64,000 nucleotides of DNA from Ascaris suum (taxonomy: Eukaryota > Nematoda > Chromadorea > Rhabditida > Ascarididae), in NCBI GenBank assembly GCA_013433145.1, contig CM024173.1, forward strand, positions 5,008,101 through 5,072,100. Direction: 5' to 3'. Below, in pieces: positions 38,952-50,322 of this stretch. Both the position numbers and the translations under genes were made by a program. The first letter of the stretch is position 1, and each line of letters starts with the position of its first letter. The notes under the pieces were generated by a model that was not told the origin of the DNA, did not search any database, and worked only from the letters and a program-made list of their open reading frames with translations.

Positions 38952-39449
38952 CTGCGGAGTTTAATGAACAGCAAAAAACAAAAATGAATGAAGAAATAGC
39001 AAAGCGGAACAGTGCTGAAAAATCAAACTGTAGTAAAATAAAGTTAAACCGCACATCATTTATCCCGAGTTTGGCTGCTTCCGGCGTTGGATCGATTTCG
39101 GGACTTTATTTTTCTTCCGATTTTGATTTTTGAAGTCTTATTAGAGAATACATCTAGTCAGTGCAGTAGCCGTTTCAATAAAAACGCAGAAGCCACATTA
39201 AACTAAAAGAGAATACGTGCAACTTAGCATTTTATGGGCGATATCAATGAATTGTGCATAAGACCTGCAGCAGCATGGAGGTAAACAATTTTCAACCGAA
39301 GAGTTTTCGTTTTCTGCGGTGGGCTTCTTTGCAGCTGATTATTTCATCAATCTTACAGCTGCTCAGCTCCTGCATAGTTGAGTAACCCCTCTTAATTCTC
39401 TAATGTAAAAGCTTCAAGCTTCATTCGGTTTTTTGCGGTACATTCGAAG

Positions 39450-39482
39450 GGCACTTGTAAGGCACCTGTAAGGCACTTGTAA
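39450..39482 (+). repeat. Three tandem 11-mers (GGCACTTGTAA)
   Basis: Copies at 39450-39460, 39461-39471 (one change, GGCACCTGTAA) and 39472-39482. A partial fourth (GGCACTTA) follows at 39503. Confidence 0.85.
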
Positions 39483-39744
39483 ACTAATAGTTGAACCCTT
39501 GAAAGGCACTTACCCCATTAGGATCTTGTCCGTTGTTTCGACGCCGATTCTCGCTGTTCCGGCTGATGTTCGCCAAGCATTGATTTGCGTAGATCTTGAT
39601 TTCGAACGTCGACAAACCTCTTCGCTGTGCCCTTATTCTTTCCATGTTCATTCTAACCCACATTGCCTCCTTACGTTGTGGTGTACGTGGAGTGAAAAGT
39701 TTGCCCTCTTTGTATGTCGACCTTTCTCACATTGTGCTATGCAG

Positions 39745-40147
39745 AGGAAAACGATTACTTGAGAGAGCAACTGTGTAAGCCGTTAAACCTGTTGAGAAGC
39801 TCAAGCAACCTGCCTGTTGAGATGATTGAAATAATGAGCGCCCTTAATGAATGGTCTTCAGCAGAAAAGTCAGCAAAAGGGAGGCCATTATCTTGTTCGA
39901 CAACTAAATGCAGAGTTGAGGCGATAAGGTCGGCAAAGCAGAAGGCAGTTAACGAAGGATTGGGTGAAATCGTGAAGGTGTGTAAATTCTAACGTATTCT
40001 AACATCGTACGATTAAAGGACTGGAACAGACGAGTGGATGGAAAAGTGGCTACGTTGCTACTTGAATTGAGCTCTCGTAATTCAATCGTCAATCTGGCCC
40101 AAAAGGGAAAGGCTACATCAGCTATGTTTAATCCTGCAAACCGTTAG
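39745..40147 (+). CDS. Last two exons of an unrecognised gene
   Basis: Exon 39745-39977 follows GTGCTATGCAG and ends AAG before GTGTGT. Exon 40019-40147 follows a 41-nt intron, joins in phase 0 and ends in TAG. The protein is soluble and helical (NDYLREQLCKPLNLL; EMIEIMSALNEWSSAEK; ATLLLELSSRNSIVNLAQK) with a short C-terminal tail. No known motif seen. The upstream part is unresolved; an open plus frame at 39520-39650 could hold an earlier exon. Confidence 0.7.
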
Positions 40148-41064
40148 AAAAAGATCTAATGGTCTTTCTCTTTAGCACGTTTATAATTAAGTGAAAGTTT
40201 AATAGTCTAGGGAAAAGTTCATGTCATTAGGTTTTCTAGGCATTAGGTGAGAAGCATCTGACACATGCAAGTATTCGCCAGTAATCTCCAGAGGAGTTGT
40301 CATTTTGAAGCGCACTGTAGCCACCACTAGACACTCGCTTTCGTAAGCCGCATAAAAAATATAGAATGGAGCATTTTATGACTGATGCGAGCAAGTTCAT
40401 CTGAACAGGCCATGCATCTACAGGTCAGTGAACATTTAGAACCAAATCTGAGCAGCTCTTTCAACGCCCACCTTTTCCCCATCCACGGAAGTCAATCGTG
40501 ATCCGGGAAAAAATGAGCAGTAGAAAGAATCGCAAATTCCAGCGATTTCAGGAGAAAAAATCAGCTAATACTTGCAATTTTCCGTGACCTGTTCGAACCT
40601 ATGTTGTCGATCATAACAGCTGGTCATGTGCGGCTTATCGAAATGAGACCATCCCTGGCAACTTCAGAGCCCAATTTTCAAATTCATTACGTGGAAATGT
40701 CCTGTTGAAGCTTTTCAATTACACAGTGAAATTTAAAATCATGATTCACAAACTATGGCCGAAAACGGCTAGCTGTGCACTTAAGGCTAAAGTAGGGGAA
40801 CCCAAGGTGCTAGAAAATTAAGGGCTCAGTCGTAATAGATTTGAGGCACAAATTGGTTTATGCAACAGATTGATCAGGGAAAAACCATGACATGCAACAT
40901 GTAGTGGCCGCCAACATTACAGACTCTCCATTCGAGTTGGTGCAGCCGCTCATACGGTCCCGGAAGCTGTGGTATACACGGACCAGTTAGTGTTGGTCCG
41001 GATGAGGTTTCCTTTAGGAAAGCTCACCCTTCCATTTGTTATGCAGGCTTTTTCGTAACTTCAG
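40148..41064. other. Interval between plus-strand exons
   Basis: A plus frame near 40930-41045 (AAHTVPEAVVYTDQLVLV) might be an exon of the gene ending at 41217 but has no clear acceptor. Nothing else is supported. Confidence 0.35.
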
Positions 41065-41217
41065 GCCCACGGACTAATACATGCGGCATTACGATCCAAC
41101 CAGCCTGCAACAATCGTTCTTAATAGTATCGATGTGCCCGACGAAGTGCACCTGAAGTCAGTGGTCGTTAATGGGAATGAGATTCACTGGAGAACATACG
41201 ACATTGCCGAGCAATGA
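41065..41217 (+). CDS. Terminal exon, beta-rich domain, possible frameshift
   Basis: Acceptor TCGTAACTTCAG precedes 41065 and 50 codons run in phase 0 to TGA at 41215. The sequence is beta-strand-like (PATIVLNSID; HLKSVVVNGNEIHW). It loosely recalls the C-terminal beta domain of family-31 glycosidases, but I cannot confirm this. Directly after the stop, a frame shifted by one base continues with EIQLVWKTLRSETYIIR to another stop at about 41270, so the TGA may come from a one-base indel. Confidence 0.55.
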   Translation, partial: AHGLIHAALRSNQPATIVLNSIDVPDEVHLKSVVVNGNEIHWRTYDIAEQ

Positions 41218-41344
41218 GATTCAACTTGTTTGGAAAACACTGCGATCCGAAACATACATAATACGCTGAGAGCACTATCCGTCGTTCCATCGGCTAAGTG
41301 AATAGCATAAAGAGAGTTTCATGTGCATTTTTCCGTTCAAATAG

Positions 41345-41594
41345 AACAACGAAAGAAACAGAAAGCAAAAGTTCATATATAGAACAAGGAAACAAAGTTC
41401 TTTCCGTTCAAGAAAGAAAAGATCATTTCAGGTGCATCCAAAAAGCATGGATTGCTCTAATTTCTAAGGACGAGAGATTTACGAATGAGGAAGATGGAAA
41501 GAATAGAGAACAGTTAATACGTGAAGTAAAGGACTGCGAGGATAATATATTTGAGAACACTGACATCAATGCTTTCGCAGCTAGAACGAAATAG
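41345..41594 (+). CDS. 3'-terminal exon, hydrophilic protein
   Basis: A TTTTCCGTTCAAATAG acceptor precedes 41345 and the frame runs 82 codons to TAG. The protein is strongly charged (KETESKSSYIEQGNK; RFTNEEDGKNREQLIRE). No domain recognised. A shorter antisense frame (41423-41638) is Ser/Phe-rich and is judged a shadow. It may belong to the same gene as the exon at 41065 if the intervening stop is an error. Confidence 0.5.
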
Positions 41595-42555
41595 CAATGA
41601 AAAGCTAGCGATGTTGGCGATCGTAAATTTGAAGGCACTTAGAAGTGAACGAACGGGATAATGAATTGCTTTTTCTCGTCGGTTCTTTCTTATGAAAGAG
41701 GGGAGAGAATGAGAAATGAGGAGGGCAAAAGGACGAAGATGAAACCGGCTCCGTTTTCATGAGGATGCCGAATCATTTCGTAGGGCGCGGGCTTCATGTC
41801 GTCCTGGACCTCATATGGCGATAGAGCGATAGATGACCCTTTGACAAGTAGAAAAACTATTCTACATTTCGTTGACAGTTGTCATGACCAACCAACAGCT
41901 GATCGCCGGTTAACTACTGCATCGACGATAAATGACGGAAGCGTGTGGATTGGTCCGTTTCGGCAACGGACATTTTTGAAAATTCTTCCCGAAATAAGTC
42001 CACTGATTATTCAAGTGAAGTGTACATATGGAATGCAGCTCTGAATTACAAAATGCCTGCACACTTATCATATAGTTTCGATTTCAGAATTGGGTGAACT
42101 GTTCCAATTGGTGGCCTAAAATATCCCCTTTTTCCTATCCTCACGCATTCATACATCCTCCTTTATAGAAATCGCCTCTGTATTAGGCGTTAGAACAACA
42201 TAAATAATTACTTCCTATCAAAGCTTCATTTGAAAGCTGCATTTTTTTTCCGGAATATCCGGTCTCTGGGAGGCGGGCGGTAAGGAACAAGAAGAGGCGA
42301 GTGAATTCTCTCACCTCCTGAATCCTTGCTTTCAAGGAACACGGCTGTGGCTCAATTCGTTCGCTCTTTCTATAAAACCTTCACAAACCTCAACATGTCA
42401 CTGGCTTTCTAAACATCGGGTCTTTCTAATCCGATCAAATTCCAAACGCAAGAAATTTCTTGTGCGCATATTCTCAACTTTGAGCATGCCTGTGAAAATC
42501 AGAAACATTAATACTGTCGTGTGGTTGAAAATGCGGAGACATTCCCGCTCCCTAA
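41595..42555. other. No resolved gene
   Basis: A plus frame at 41796-42044 is protein-like in part but has no splice boundaries. Confidence 0.35.
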
Positions 42556-42915
42556 TTATTAGCCTCAAGACCTTGTGTCGCGACTGCGCGCGAAAAAATA
42601 TACAAAGATGAGAGTCAGGGATTAGTGTTCAAACTGTATGAAGGCACAAAGCTAAAAGAGGTTGAGGTGGTTGACTGGCCATCAGATAGTGTTATCCGCA
42701 AGAAAAGGGGATCCATGTACGAGCAACACAAAAGGACACAAAGACGCCATGTTAGGGCTTTGCCTTTAACCTCCTTAAAGGCAAAAAGGTGCCATAAACG
42801 CGTCAGAAAAGTTATGCGCGAATGGCTAAACAAAATGGAAGTTGATTTAATGCCGCAGAAGTTTGCCGGAGCGGGTAATGATGGGTCAAAGCAAACAAAG
42901 ATTGGGGATTTTTGA
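42556..42915 (+). CDS. 119-codon basic coding segment
   Basis: The frame is open from just after TAA at 42553 to TGA at 42913. It is rich in Lys/Arg/Glu (KIYKDESQGLVFKLYEG; KLKEVEVVDWPSDSV; RVRKVMREWLNKMEV). No ATG lies near the 5' end, so the segment is an exon or the 3' end of a longer ORF. It is followed about 110 bases later by a TATA box and 530 bases later by AATAAA, a layout that could fit the end of an LTR element, though I recognise no pol or gag motif in it. Confidence 0.5.
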   Translation, partial: LLASRPCVATAREKIYKDESQGLVFKLYEGTKLKEVEVVDWPSDSVIRKKRGSMYEQHKRTQRRHVRALPLTSLKAKRCHKRVRKVMREWLNKMEVDLMPQKFAGAGNDGSKQTKIGDF

Positions 42916-43026
42916 CGGGCTAATCACATATATTATGATGAACGTCAAATTAGCAAAACAACCTTTGGGGCCAGCACATAAAAAAGGGGCGGGCCAAAAG
43001 CATCAGAAGGTGATAACAAAAAAGGC

Positions 43027-43453
43027 TATATAAGCAAACCCAAAGTTTCGGTGATTGTTAAATGCTAAAGTTCGATCGGTATTGCGACTCCACTGGATTT
43101 CACTTATGTTTTTCTGATGTGTTCCCTGTCGTATTGTAGTGTTGTGCTATTGCCGTTTCTGATAAATATGCGAGTTTATTCCGGTTAGTATGTATTAGAA
43201 TAATCGCTGACATCCCTGATGATTGTGTGTAGGCTTTCTTTGTCACGTTTGGTCTAAGCATAGGTTGGGCTATGTACATATCGGACATGTATGCGAATTG
43301 TTTAATCGAGCTATAATCTATTAGAATATCACGCACTTCTCCAATAATTATACGTGAGTTTTCTTAGCCATGCTTTAATCTATCATCATCATATACGTCG
43401 CTATGATTAATTGTTCTTCGTCACGTTTTTTATTGTCTACATATGATAATAAA
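43027..43453 (+). promoter_or_regulatory. TATA box and poly(A) signal 420 bp apart, LTR-like
   Basis: TATATAA at 43027-43033 and AATAAA at 43448-43453 lie in a gene-free stretch just after a basic ORF. Spacing and order (promoter, then poly(A) signal) match an LTR. A second copy of the sequence, clear TG/CA ends and a tRNA-matching primer site were not found. Confidence 0.3.
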
Positions 43454-44675
43454 GGTTTAATTACCCAAGTTTGAGGTGGGTTCACAAAGCAGCGGGAAGG
43501 TGCACCAGGTCGTTGCACAGCAGAATCTGATATTTGTATTGTAAGACGAACCACCTCAAGGTCAAGAGGATATTCTTGGGTAACTGGCAGAGGAAAGAAA
43601 GGTGATCATTGACGAGTGGAAATCGTCAATATTTGGAACAGCGCGACAACTAGGCCGGTCGCAGCAGACGGGAGCTCAGTGATTGGGATCGTCGACTCCA
43701 ACAGTGGTCGCGGTTGGATCGACACCAGTGGATAAAGAGACAGATCGACGGTGGATCAGGAACGCCACGCGTCAATTCAGAGAGCTGACTACGGCAGACA
43801 GCGGACAACGAACGGCGACTAATCGACAACGAGCAACAACAGGGACGTAGGCCTAGTTTTAATAGTGATATTTCCTTTCCTCTTGTTTTTTCTTTCTTCT
43901 TCTTTGCTTATATTGTTTGTTCACGAACCTTTGGGAACAAACTATTATATAGTCAAAAATATTGACCAACTTCACACCTTCACTAACACAACAATCAACC
44001 CATAAGGGGAAAGAGAAGGAGATAGTGTGAGTGGTCAATACACCTTGCAAGAAAAAATGAACCCATAACTGTTTCATTGGCACATTGCTATAGCCGCAAA
44101 CATGAAACGTTTGCATCTAAAAAGCTATGGAATTTCGGGCAAGTGGAGTTGAAAGATTCCTATGAGAAGAGGTACGATCTAACGGCATAGTTGAGGTCGA
44201 GAGCTGCTCATTTGTTTGGTGGTAACAATTTTCGCACTGCGTCCGTCTGTTTTGGGGCTGAACTCCGCTTCCTAGTTGTTGCTTCATCTCATTCATACAC
44301 CCTGTTCTTCCACTTTATGAACTTCTGTCCTCCTATAATAAATCTCTAATTGATTCTGCTGACTACAAGAAGGAGCTGTTTTTCTTCGATTGCTGAAATG
44401 CTTGGAGAAGAGAAGTAGCATAGAGGTAACTCCTAAACGGCATCGATACAAACCACAATATCGCAAGAAAAAAATGTAGTCTCATCTTGCACGTGCGCAG
44501 TGCGCTTTCTCTATATCACTTCAATAGGTCATGATCATATAAAAATCTTAATTCTCTAGGGAAACTTGAAGGTGCCGACATTTTGCGCTTCAATAACTGC
44601 AGCAGCTCTGCGTTCCAAACACAGACGATCCTAACGCAAAACTACTGAGAGCGGTAGTCGCTGTCAAATTTTTAC
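43454..44675. other. Non-coding interval
   Basis: A CG-richer stretch at 43600-43850 with short GAC/CGA-like periodicity stands out, but it has no open frame. The minus frame 43859-44116 has no splice support. Confidence 0.4.
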
Positions 44676-44876
44676 TTTGGAGGCGTGAGCTGTGAACAGA
44701 GCAATTCCTAGTCATAACGAATTCAAGCATAAAATCAAATAAGATAACATACAGTTCTTCCGCGTTCATAAACCATTGGACGAGATTAGGTTGCAAATAG
44801 CGACATCCTAGTGAGTCAGTGATGTGCTGTAACGTTTTTCGAAAACTTCCGACGGCACAATTTCGGAAACAAGACA
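44676..44876 (-). CDS. Internal exon, unrecognised gene
   Basis: Acceptor TTAGTCATTCACAG and donor GTAAAA bound a 201-nt open exon. The translation is Cys-containing and helical (GSFRKTLQHITDSLGCRYL; WFMNAEELYVILFDFMLEF). Start phase 1, end phase 1. No family recognised. Confidence 0.6.
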
Positions 44877-45036
44877 CTGTGAATGACTAAAAATGTTCTT
44901 TATTATTCTCTTATTTAGCTTTTCTAGATCTTATTTAGCTTTTCTCCAACCAATTAGATCATGTGCACATCACTCATTTATTTCGATCTACCTTAGAAGC
45001 AAACCGTTGCATGCAAAGCCCCCAAAATTTGCATAG

Positions 45037-45336
45037 ATTCGCGTCGACAAAGCAATTGTTGTGGCCGTGGATCGTTCGTTTGTTTGGATGAATTCAGGAG
45101 TGGCGGTTGCTCGAGAGGGGTTCTCGGTATTGTTCGCAATTGTGTGCGCTATGAGAGCTACTATTGTACAAATGGGTAAGGTCGCAGTAGTGTTTCTGAG
45201 AAAGGGGACTTTCGCCAAATTGAGTGTGTTGTTTTGTTAAACAGTTAGAATCACAAGAACAATAGTATTGGAAACGATCGAGTTAAGGACAGCGGAGAGG
45301 GGTTGTACACCACTTGGTTCTGCAAAAGAAGGAAAG
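45037..45336 (+). CDS. Two in-phase exons, unrecognised gene
   Basis: Exon 45037-45175 follows AATTTGCATAG and ends ATGG before GTAAGG. Exon 45266-45336 follows GAACAATAG and ends before GTGAGT. They join in phase (1 plus 2 nt). The protein has a beta/helix mix (IRVDKAIVVAVDRSFVW; FSVLFAIVCAMRATIVQM) and a polar end. The following acceptor (TTTTATGCAG at 45423) enters a run of ten A residues, after which the expected frame is lost by one base (continuing as ALTAIFIESCSAPSTV). An antisense frame (44988-45218) is also open but fits worse. Confidence 0.6.
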
Positions 45337-46759
45337 GTGAGTGATACGTGCCATGATCGCAAAAAATTGTTCCCAAATCTTTTTCCACTGGTGTCTTTTT
45401 GTCCACATCGTTCTTTTATGCAGTCTCGGCGAAAAAAAAAATTGCATTGACAGCAATTTTCATAGAATCCTGCTCAGCCCCATCAACTGTTCGTTTGATG
45501 CCTTGCACATGATAGCTTAGCGTAGCGTGGCGAAAAATGCTGCTTTTTAGAATGTTGGTGCTTCGAGAACGGAATGTTGCACTATTTTTGACTTTCAAGA
45601 ACGCAGTGTGCTTAGAAGACATTATACCCGAAATTCCTGTCTTTCTAAGAACGTGACACCGATAGCATTAGCAGTAAGTGGTCAGACGAAAGGTGGCAAT
45701 AAAGAAGCTGGGACAGCAAAGGTAGACATGAGACGACTGCACTTATTCGAAATAAGGGAGATGAAAAAAAGAGACAACGTTGAGAAATTATGCTGAGCGG
45801 TGGCGAATTTGCATTTCCAATGGGTTTTAAAAACGGGAAGGTTGCGTGAACGAAACTTGACACCGAATTCGTGAATGCCCTGGAGAAGAAACAACAGCCG
45901 ACTACTTGGAAAATCAGACAGCGCATCATTACATTATCTTGCAGACGACTTGCATTTCGGCCGGCGACCCATGACCGGGGAATGAGTACCGTCACACCGT
46001 GTTGTGTGTGTACGAAGAAAGCACTGCCTAAAACACTTCCTTGTGTGACATTCCCTGCAAATTGGGTGCAGGACGTTACAACTGTCGCCAGTTTTCACTT
46101 TAAAGCAAAACGCATAGAAATCCTCTGATCCATTGCAGCAAAAAACTGACAGCGTCATGCTTCGAACTTCAAGAATAGCTTTCCGTGACAAGTCTCATTA
46201 ACAACTTTGCTTGCCAGTGTACGTAGTTTCTCTTTCATCGTTCATGTTTGATTCGGTTGTCTGAAGAAGAAATGATTTGTCACATCGTGCATGGGCAAGA
46301 ATTGGAACCAAGCTATATGGAGTTCACAATATCGTTTAACACAAATGATCTGATAGCACATATTTGATGAACATCTCGAAAACCGTGGAAATAGAGAAGA
46401 GTTGACTAATCGGATTATAGTTTTTTGCTATAAGTGGCAGTGGTTTTTTTAACAGAGCTGAGATGAGCGCATGTTTTCAAGACAAGCGAGATATGATCAA
46501 GGCAAGAAACGTCAAAAAATCATGCTTATAGAGCCACGGAAATGTTTTGCAATGCCTCGAAAAGAAGGGTCGGCATGTTCTCTGGCTCGAATGAAACCTT
46601 CTAACTGTGCTTATTAATAACGTTGAGAACTGAGCTAACGCTAGCACAGACAAGCTTGAGTGGTTGCCGCACGGCATGAGTAAATCAAGGGCAGCCGTTG
46701 TCTTCGAGAAATGTGGTAAGAAATATTCTGCAAACAATTGGGTCTTTGCCAGTCATCTC
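45337..46759. other. No fully resolved gene
   Basis: Plus 45640-45796 is basic (AGTAKVDMRRLHLFEIRE). Minus 45934-46191 is Cys-rich with a C-x2-C-x4-C run (CRECHTRKC) like the second finger of nuclear receptors, but the other expected cysteines are misplaced. Both lack firm splice sites. Confidence 0.3.
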
Positions 46760-46794
46760 TATTACGACGTCCAGCTGAGGTAGACGTCGTAATA
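46760..46794. repeat. Perfect 12-bp inverted repeat, 11-nt loop
   Basis: TATTACGACGTC at 46760-46771 is matched exactly by GACGTCGTAATA at 46783-46794. An intergenic hairpin, or the ends of a tiny foldback element. Confidence 0.85.
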
Positions 46795-47192
46795 AAAATT
46801 TCTATCATATATAGCGCGACTATTCAGTTTCTAGTAATGAAATCAGGTACGCTGAAAACAATGGTTTAATGCCACCAGTCCGTCCGACTTATGCATGTCA
46901 TGTCATAGGAAATGCTTTAATGAAGGCATGGTGAGTGGCATTTACTCTGTCGCACACACCTCGACATAACAATGCACAAAGTCTAAAAGTTGAACGTACA
47001 CATCACAGTAGTTGAAGCAAGAGATTCATTCCACTCACCAGCATTGCCCATTGCAAATCTTTGCTTCCCATCCATAGAGGGTGTAGAACGAAAGTCTGAA
47101 CTTTAAAATGAATGCTTGCGCGATCGTTGCATGAAAGGCTGGGTTCTTTGCCTGTGGAACATTCCGAACAACGCACATGCCTTTAATAAAAA
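46795..47192. other. Intergenic; 3' flank of the minus gene ending at 47193
   Basis: ATTAAA occurs within 20 bases downstream of the stop at 47193 on the minus strand and may serve as a poly(A) signal. Nothing else is supported. Confidence 0.35.
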
Positions 47193-47577
47193 TTAGTTGG
47201 AGAGTTCTAATCCCAAGAGTAGGATTTTGCATGAAGTTAGCAAAGGCGCTGTTTCTAAGAAAGCTGTGTCAAGTGGGATTCTGATCAGATCCATTACGAC
47301 GATTCGAGGCCAGATCCTTTTTCTCATGCTTGGGCTAGACACTACAGTGATTGGCATGTACTTCAGAGGCTCAGAAATACTCTCGTTTTTCTTGGATACT
47401 GCTCTAGCCTTTCCAAGTTTCCACGACGAAGTTGTTTGGATTGTGTTTTTAATACAGTTGAAAAGATGAAAATAGGACAAATGAAAAGTGAAAGGGGTTT
47501 TACAAGTGGGCAAGATCAGCGAAAGCCAACCGAGCGTCTTCACTAGGAGTGAAAAAGTAGCACCTAATAGCCGTTTC
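47193..47577 (-). CDS. Last two exons of an unrecognised gene
   Basis: Exon 47577-47504 follows GAAGGAATTAG and ends before GTAAAA. Exon 47403-47193 follows GGAAAGGCTAG and ends in TAA. They join in phase (2 plus 1 nt). The protein segment is soluble with beta-like stretches (CYFFTPSEDARLAFADL; PLKYMPITVVSSPSMRK; IVVMDLIRIPLDTAFLE). A 145-codon frame reads through the intron, so an unspliced reading is also open, but the spliced version scores better by eye. No family recognised. Confidence 0.6.
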
Positions 47578-48740
47578 CTAATTCCTTCCCACTGCTTCAA
47601 CGACATTCCATGCGGGAGAGTAAGTCTCAAAAATGTCCTAGCATTTTCCGCACTTGATTAGGCAAGGCTCAATTGGCAATGATTCCGCAGTAAACTCTCA
47701 TGAGCATACTCCACATCAAAGGTGGGAAGGATGCGGGAATATTCAAATCGGAACAAAAGTTGGGTGAAGTGTCTTCGTGCGAAAAAGGGTCTCCCCTCTC
47801 AATTGCGCAATGATGCGCATTCGTTATATCTCGAGGTTTACTGCCTGCCTTTTCTCAGAAATGGTTATGCAGTCAAAACAAGGTACTTCCGCCTATTGAG
47901 AACGACCATATCAATATGTCGAACGCACCAACGCCCAGCACTGCATTCCGCTCATTGGGCAATACACGATTACCAACAGATCGCTACCATAACCAGCTCC
48001 TTAGAATCTCTGGTGAGCATCAGGATGCCACTGACCATTCAATTAGCCTTTAACAAAGAATAGAGAGAATAAGCATGAGTGAAGGCCGCAGTGGAAGCGG
48101 CCTAGATATGCTACACGCAGCGAAATTTAGAGCGATTAGATATTCGAGCACGCTAAGCTCGAATAAAGCAAAAATTTCAGCCCTTTATCCTGTCTTCCAA
48201 TAGTGTTCATGGACCGTCCGAACGTAGCAGGAATCGACAGCCTATGTTTTCGAGGGCAGCGAATTCGGAGGAGAAGCAGGCTTATATCTAAACGTTAAAT
48301 CGCGTCTGGCCGTCTGCACATCGCACTTCAAACAATACAGATTTCGAAGAAAACAGCATTTTATTGAATGGCGCTCGAGAGAGGAGGGGGTGGTGCTGGA
48401 GGGCAACTTTGAATCCGGAAATTTCGTAAAATTCGAACTCGGCATCTTCGAGCTACTTGGCTTTCGAATTTTGCCCTACGCTTCGGCCAACCGCAAGCAC
48501 TCTTCCGCAGTAGTTCCGCTCCATTCAAAGCGACATCCGCTCATCAAATCGATAGGGAAAAACCATGTCAAACTGATCCGCTTGCTCCGTTCGCTCGAAT
48601 CTGTTATCGATGTGCTTCACTTGACGCGTTGTTCCTATTCGAATCTTTACTATATGATGTAATTGTATACTGTAGCCACGTTTTTGGTTATCATCTGAAC
48701 AACATAATCTATCCAACAAGTGCACATGCAGCACATGCAA
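47578..48740. other. No resolved gene; contains a hairpin
   Basis: Plus frames at 47722-48063 and 48390-48662 have no splice support. A perfect 8-bp stem (ATTCGAGC...GCTCGAAT) lies at 48142-48164 and runs into AATAAA at 48162-48167. Confidence 0.35.
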
Positions 48741-49088
48741 TTATTTGTGCTGTACGAAGTCACTGATTTCCTTGTAAATGCCTCCTATTTCCGCATTTAT
48801 TTGGGTAATAAGATGCGCAACCATATCCTTCTTTACAGCAAAACAAAGGTGTATTGTAGTTCTTGATATTCCAGAGAAGAGGAGGGATAAGGAGAGGAGG
48901 GGAAGCTGAGAGACTAAGGAAATCCAATCACGGAACTTTCGTTTAATTAAATAACTCAACATCTCCAGGTACCTTATTTGCGCCAAATTTTGCTGTACTT
49001 CGGCTTTCTGTAATTGTTCTCTAGCGAGACTACGATGATGGAAAGGGGAGAGAAGCAGAGCGGAGGCAAAAGTTCCATCTGAAAACAT
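48741..49088 (-). CDS. 3'-terminal coding segment, helical protein
   Basis: The frame is open from an ATG at 49088 to TAA at 48741. The two ends look strongly coding: SLAREQLQKAEVQQNLAQI near the start and LITQINAEIGGIYKEISDF at the C-terminus. The middle is hydrophobic/Ser-rich and may be an in-frame intron (GTACCT at 48975 is one possible donor). The product has amphipathic helices. Family unknown. Confidence 0.5.
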   Translation of the reverse strand: MFSDGTFASALLLSPFHHRSLAREQLQKAEVQQNLAQIRYLEMLSYLIKRKFRDWISLVSQLPLLSLSLLFSGISRTTIHLCFAVKKDMVAHLITQINAEIGGIYKEISDFVQHK

Positions 49089-49607
49089 AAGCCAACATCG
49101 CGGAAAATTTTCGCTCCACCTAAATCACTAGTTTTCGTTACATTTCAGGAACTCTCTAATGCTCACTGGAATGCATGTCTACACTATTCCTAACTAATAG
49201 TGCAGTTGTGATGCGACATGGGACGCGAAAGTATGCCGTGTAAAAAAATTTCTTGTGCTACATATTAACATGGCTGATGGGCTGATGAGCCTTAATAAGC
49301 GACGTGAGCAAAACCGAAACCTGCTCAGGAGTGATGAAGGCAAGAGTGATGACGTCGTGAAGATGTGCCTTCGATGGTGTGAACTAGATTACTCAAATAT
49401 GACTGTCCCATACTGATGCGAAGCCCCTTATGTGCAGATATAGAGAAAAAAGCATTTGTCAAGATATGGCCTTTTCCTAGCTTACCGAGGGTTGGCAGTG
49501 CGAAGTTGCCAGTTCGGTTACCAGCTGTTATAGAGTTCACAGAACGTGAACAGGTTCGACAGTGAGCGGGTGGTGGGACAAGTATCCCGAACGTGGCACT
49601 AGCAAAC

Positions 49608-49707
49608 CAAAGCGTTGAAAAAACCATTTGAGCAAGTTTTCGGCATCAATCCTCTTCCCTCCGTCGGGACTCCAATGTGCGTGGAGCATCACAACTTGTC
49701 CCATAAG
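49608..49707 (-). CDS. Candidate internal exon
   Basis: Open frame with MGQVVMLHAHWSPDGGKRI and DAENLLKWFFQRF, ending at GTTTGC (after 49608) or GTTTTT (after 49625). The acceptor (ACTTTAAG before 49707) is weak. It lies upstream of the coding segment 48741-49088 on the same strand. Confidence 0.4.
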
Positions 49708-50322
49708 CTTAAAGTTATGAAATTTCTTTTCGGATGATGATCTGTTGCAGGTTTGGTGGCGGAAATTGCTCTTACCGCACTCTTCCCTTATGTTGCAGGG
49801 CAACGCATCACATCTCAAGAGGTAACCTTTATAGTGGTCACTGCTCTATGTGTCCTGCATGTGCGAGACGTTCTTGGACGATGCTCAAATGACGCGTTTT
49901 GTTTAATGCTCATTGAGAACATTATAGAGGGACAGACGCGGATCACCGACATTCCGGTTGCATGGCAAACGACGCATAACTATACTGATAGTCTTTGCGT
50001 CATCTTCTTATTTTCACTGCTTTTGCGACTAACAGCCGTTTGAAAATTTTTGAGAATACCACTTAGCATTTTCATCATTATAAGTCATCATTATTGTGGC
50101 CTGCCGTCAGTATGAAAAGTTTTCAGCATGTGCATATGCAGACCTCACCAATAACGTCCGGGAAATCATTGGAATACAGGAGGACTATTTTTTGAAAGGC
50201 GGCTCGCAGAGGGCATAGATAATAATAATAAAAGTGTTTATCGGCATAGAATAAATGGGAAAAGACAAACAGAGGTAAGAGAATTGAAAGCTGACATGCG
50301 TGTTAGAAATAAAGCTGAACTA
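49708..50322. other. No resolved gene
   Basis: A plus frame at 49753-50043 is hydrophobic toward its end and starts at a non-ATG codon after GTTGCAG. It is not supported by a second exon. Confidence 0.3.
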
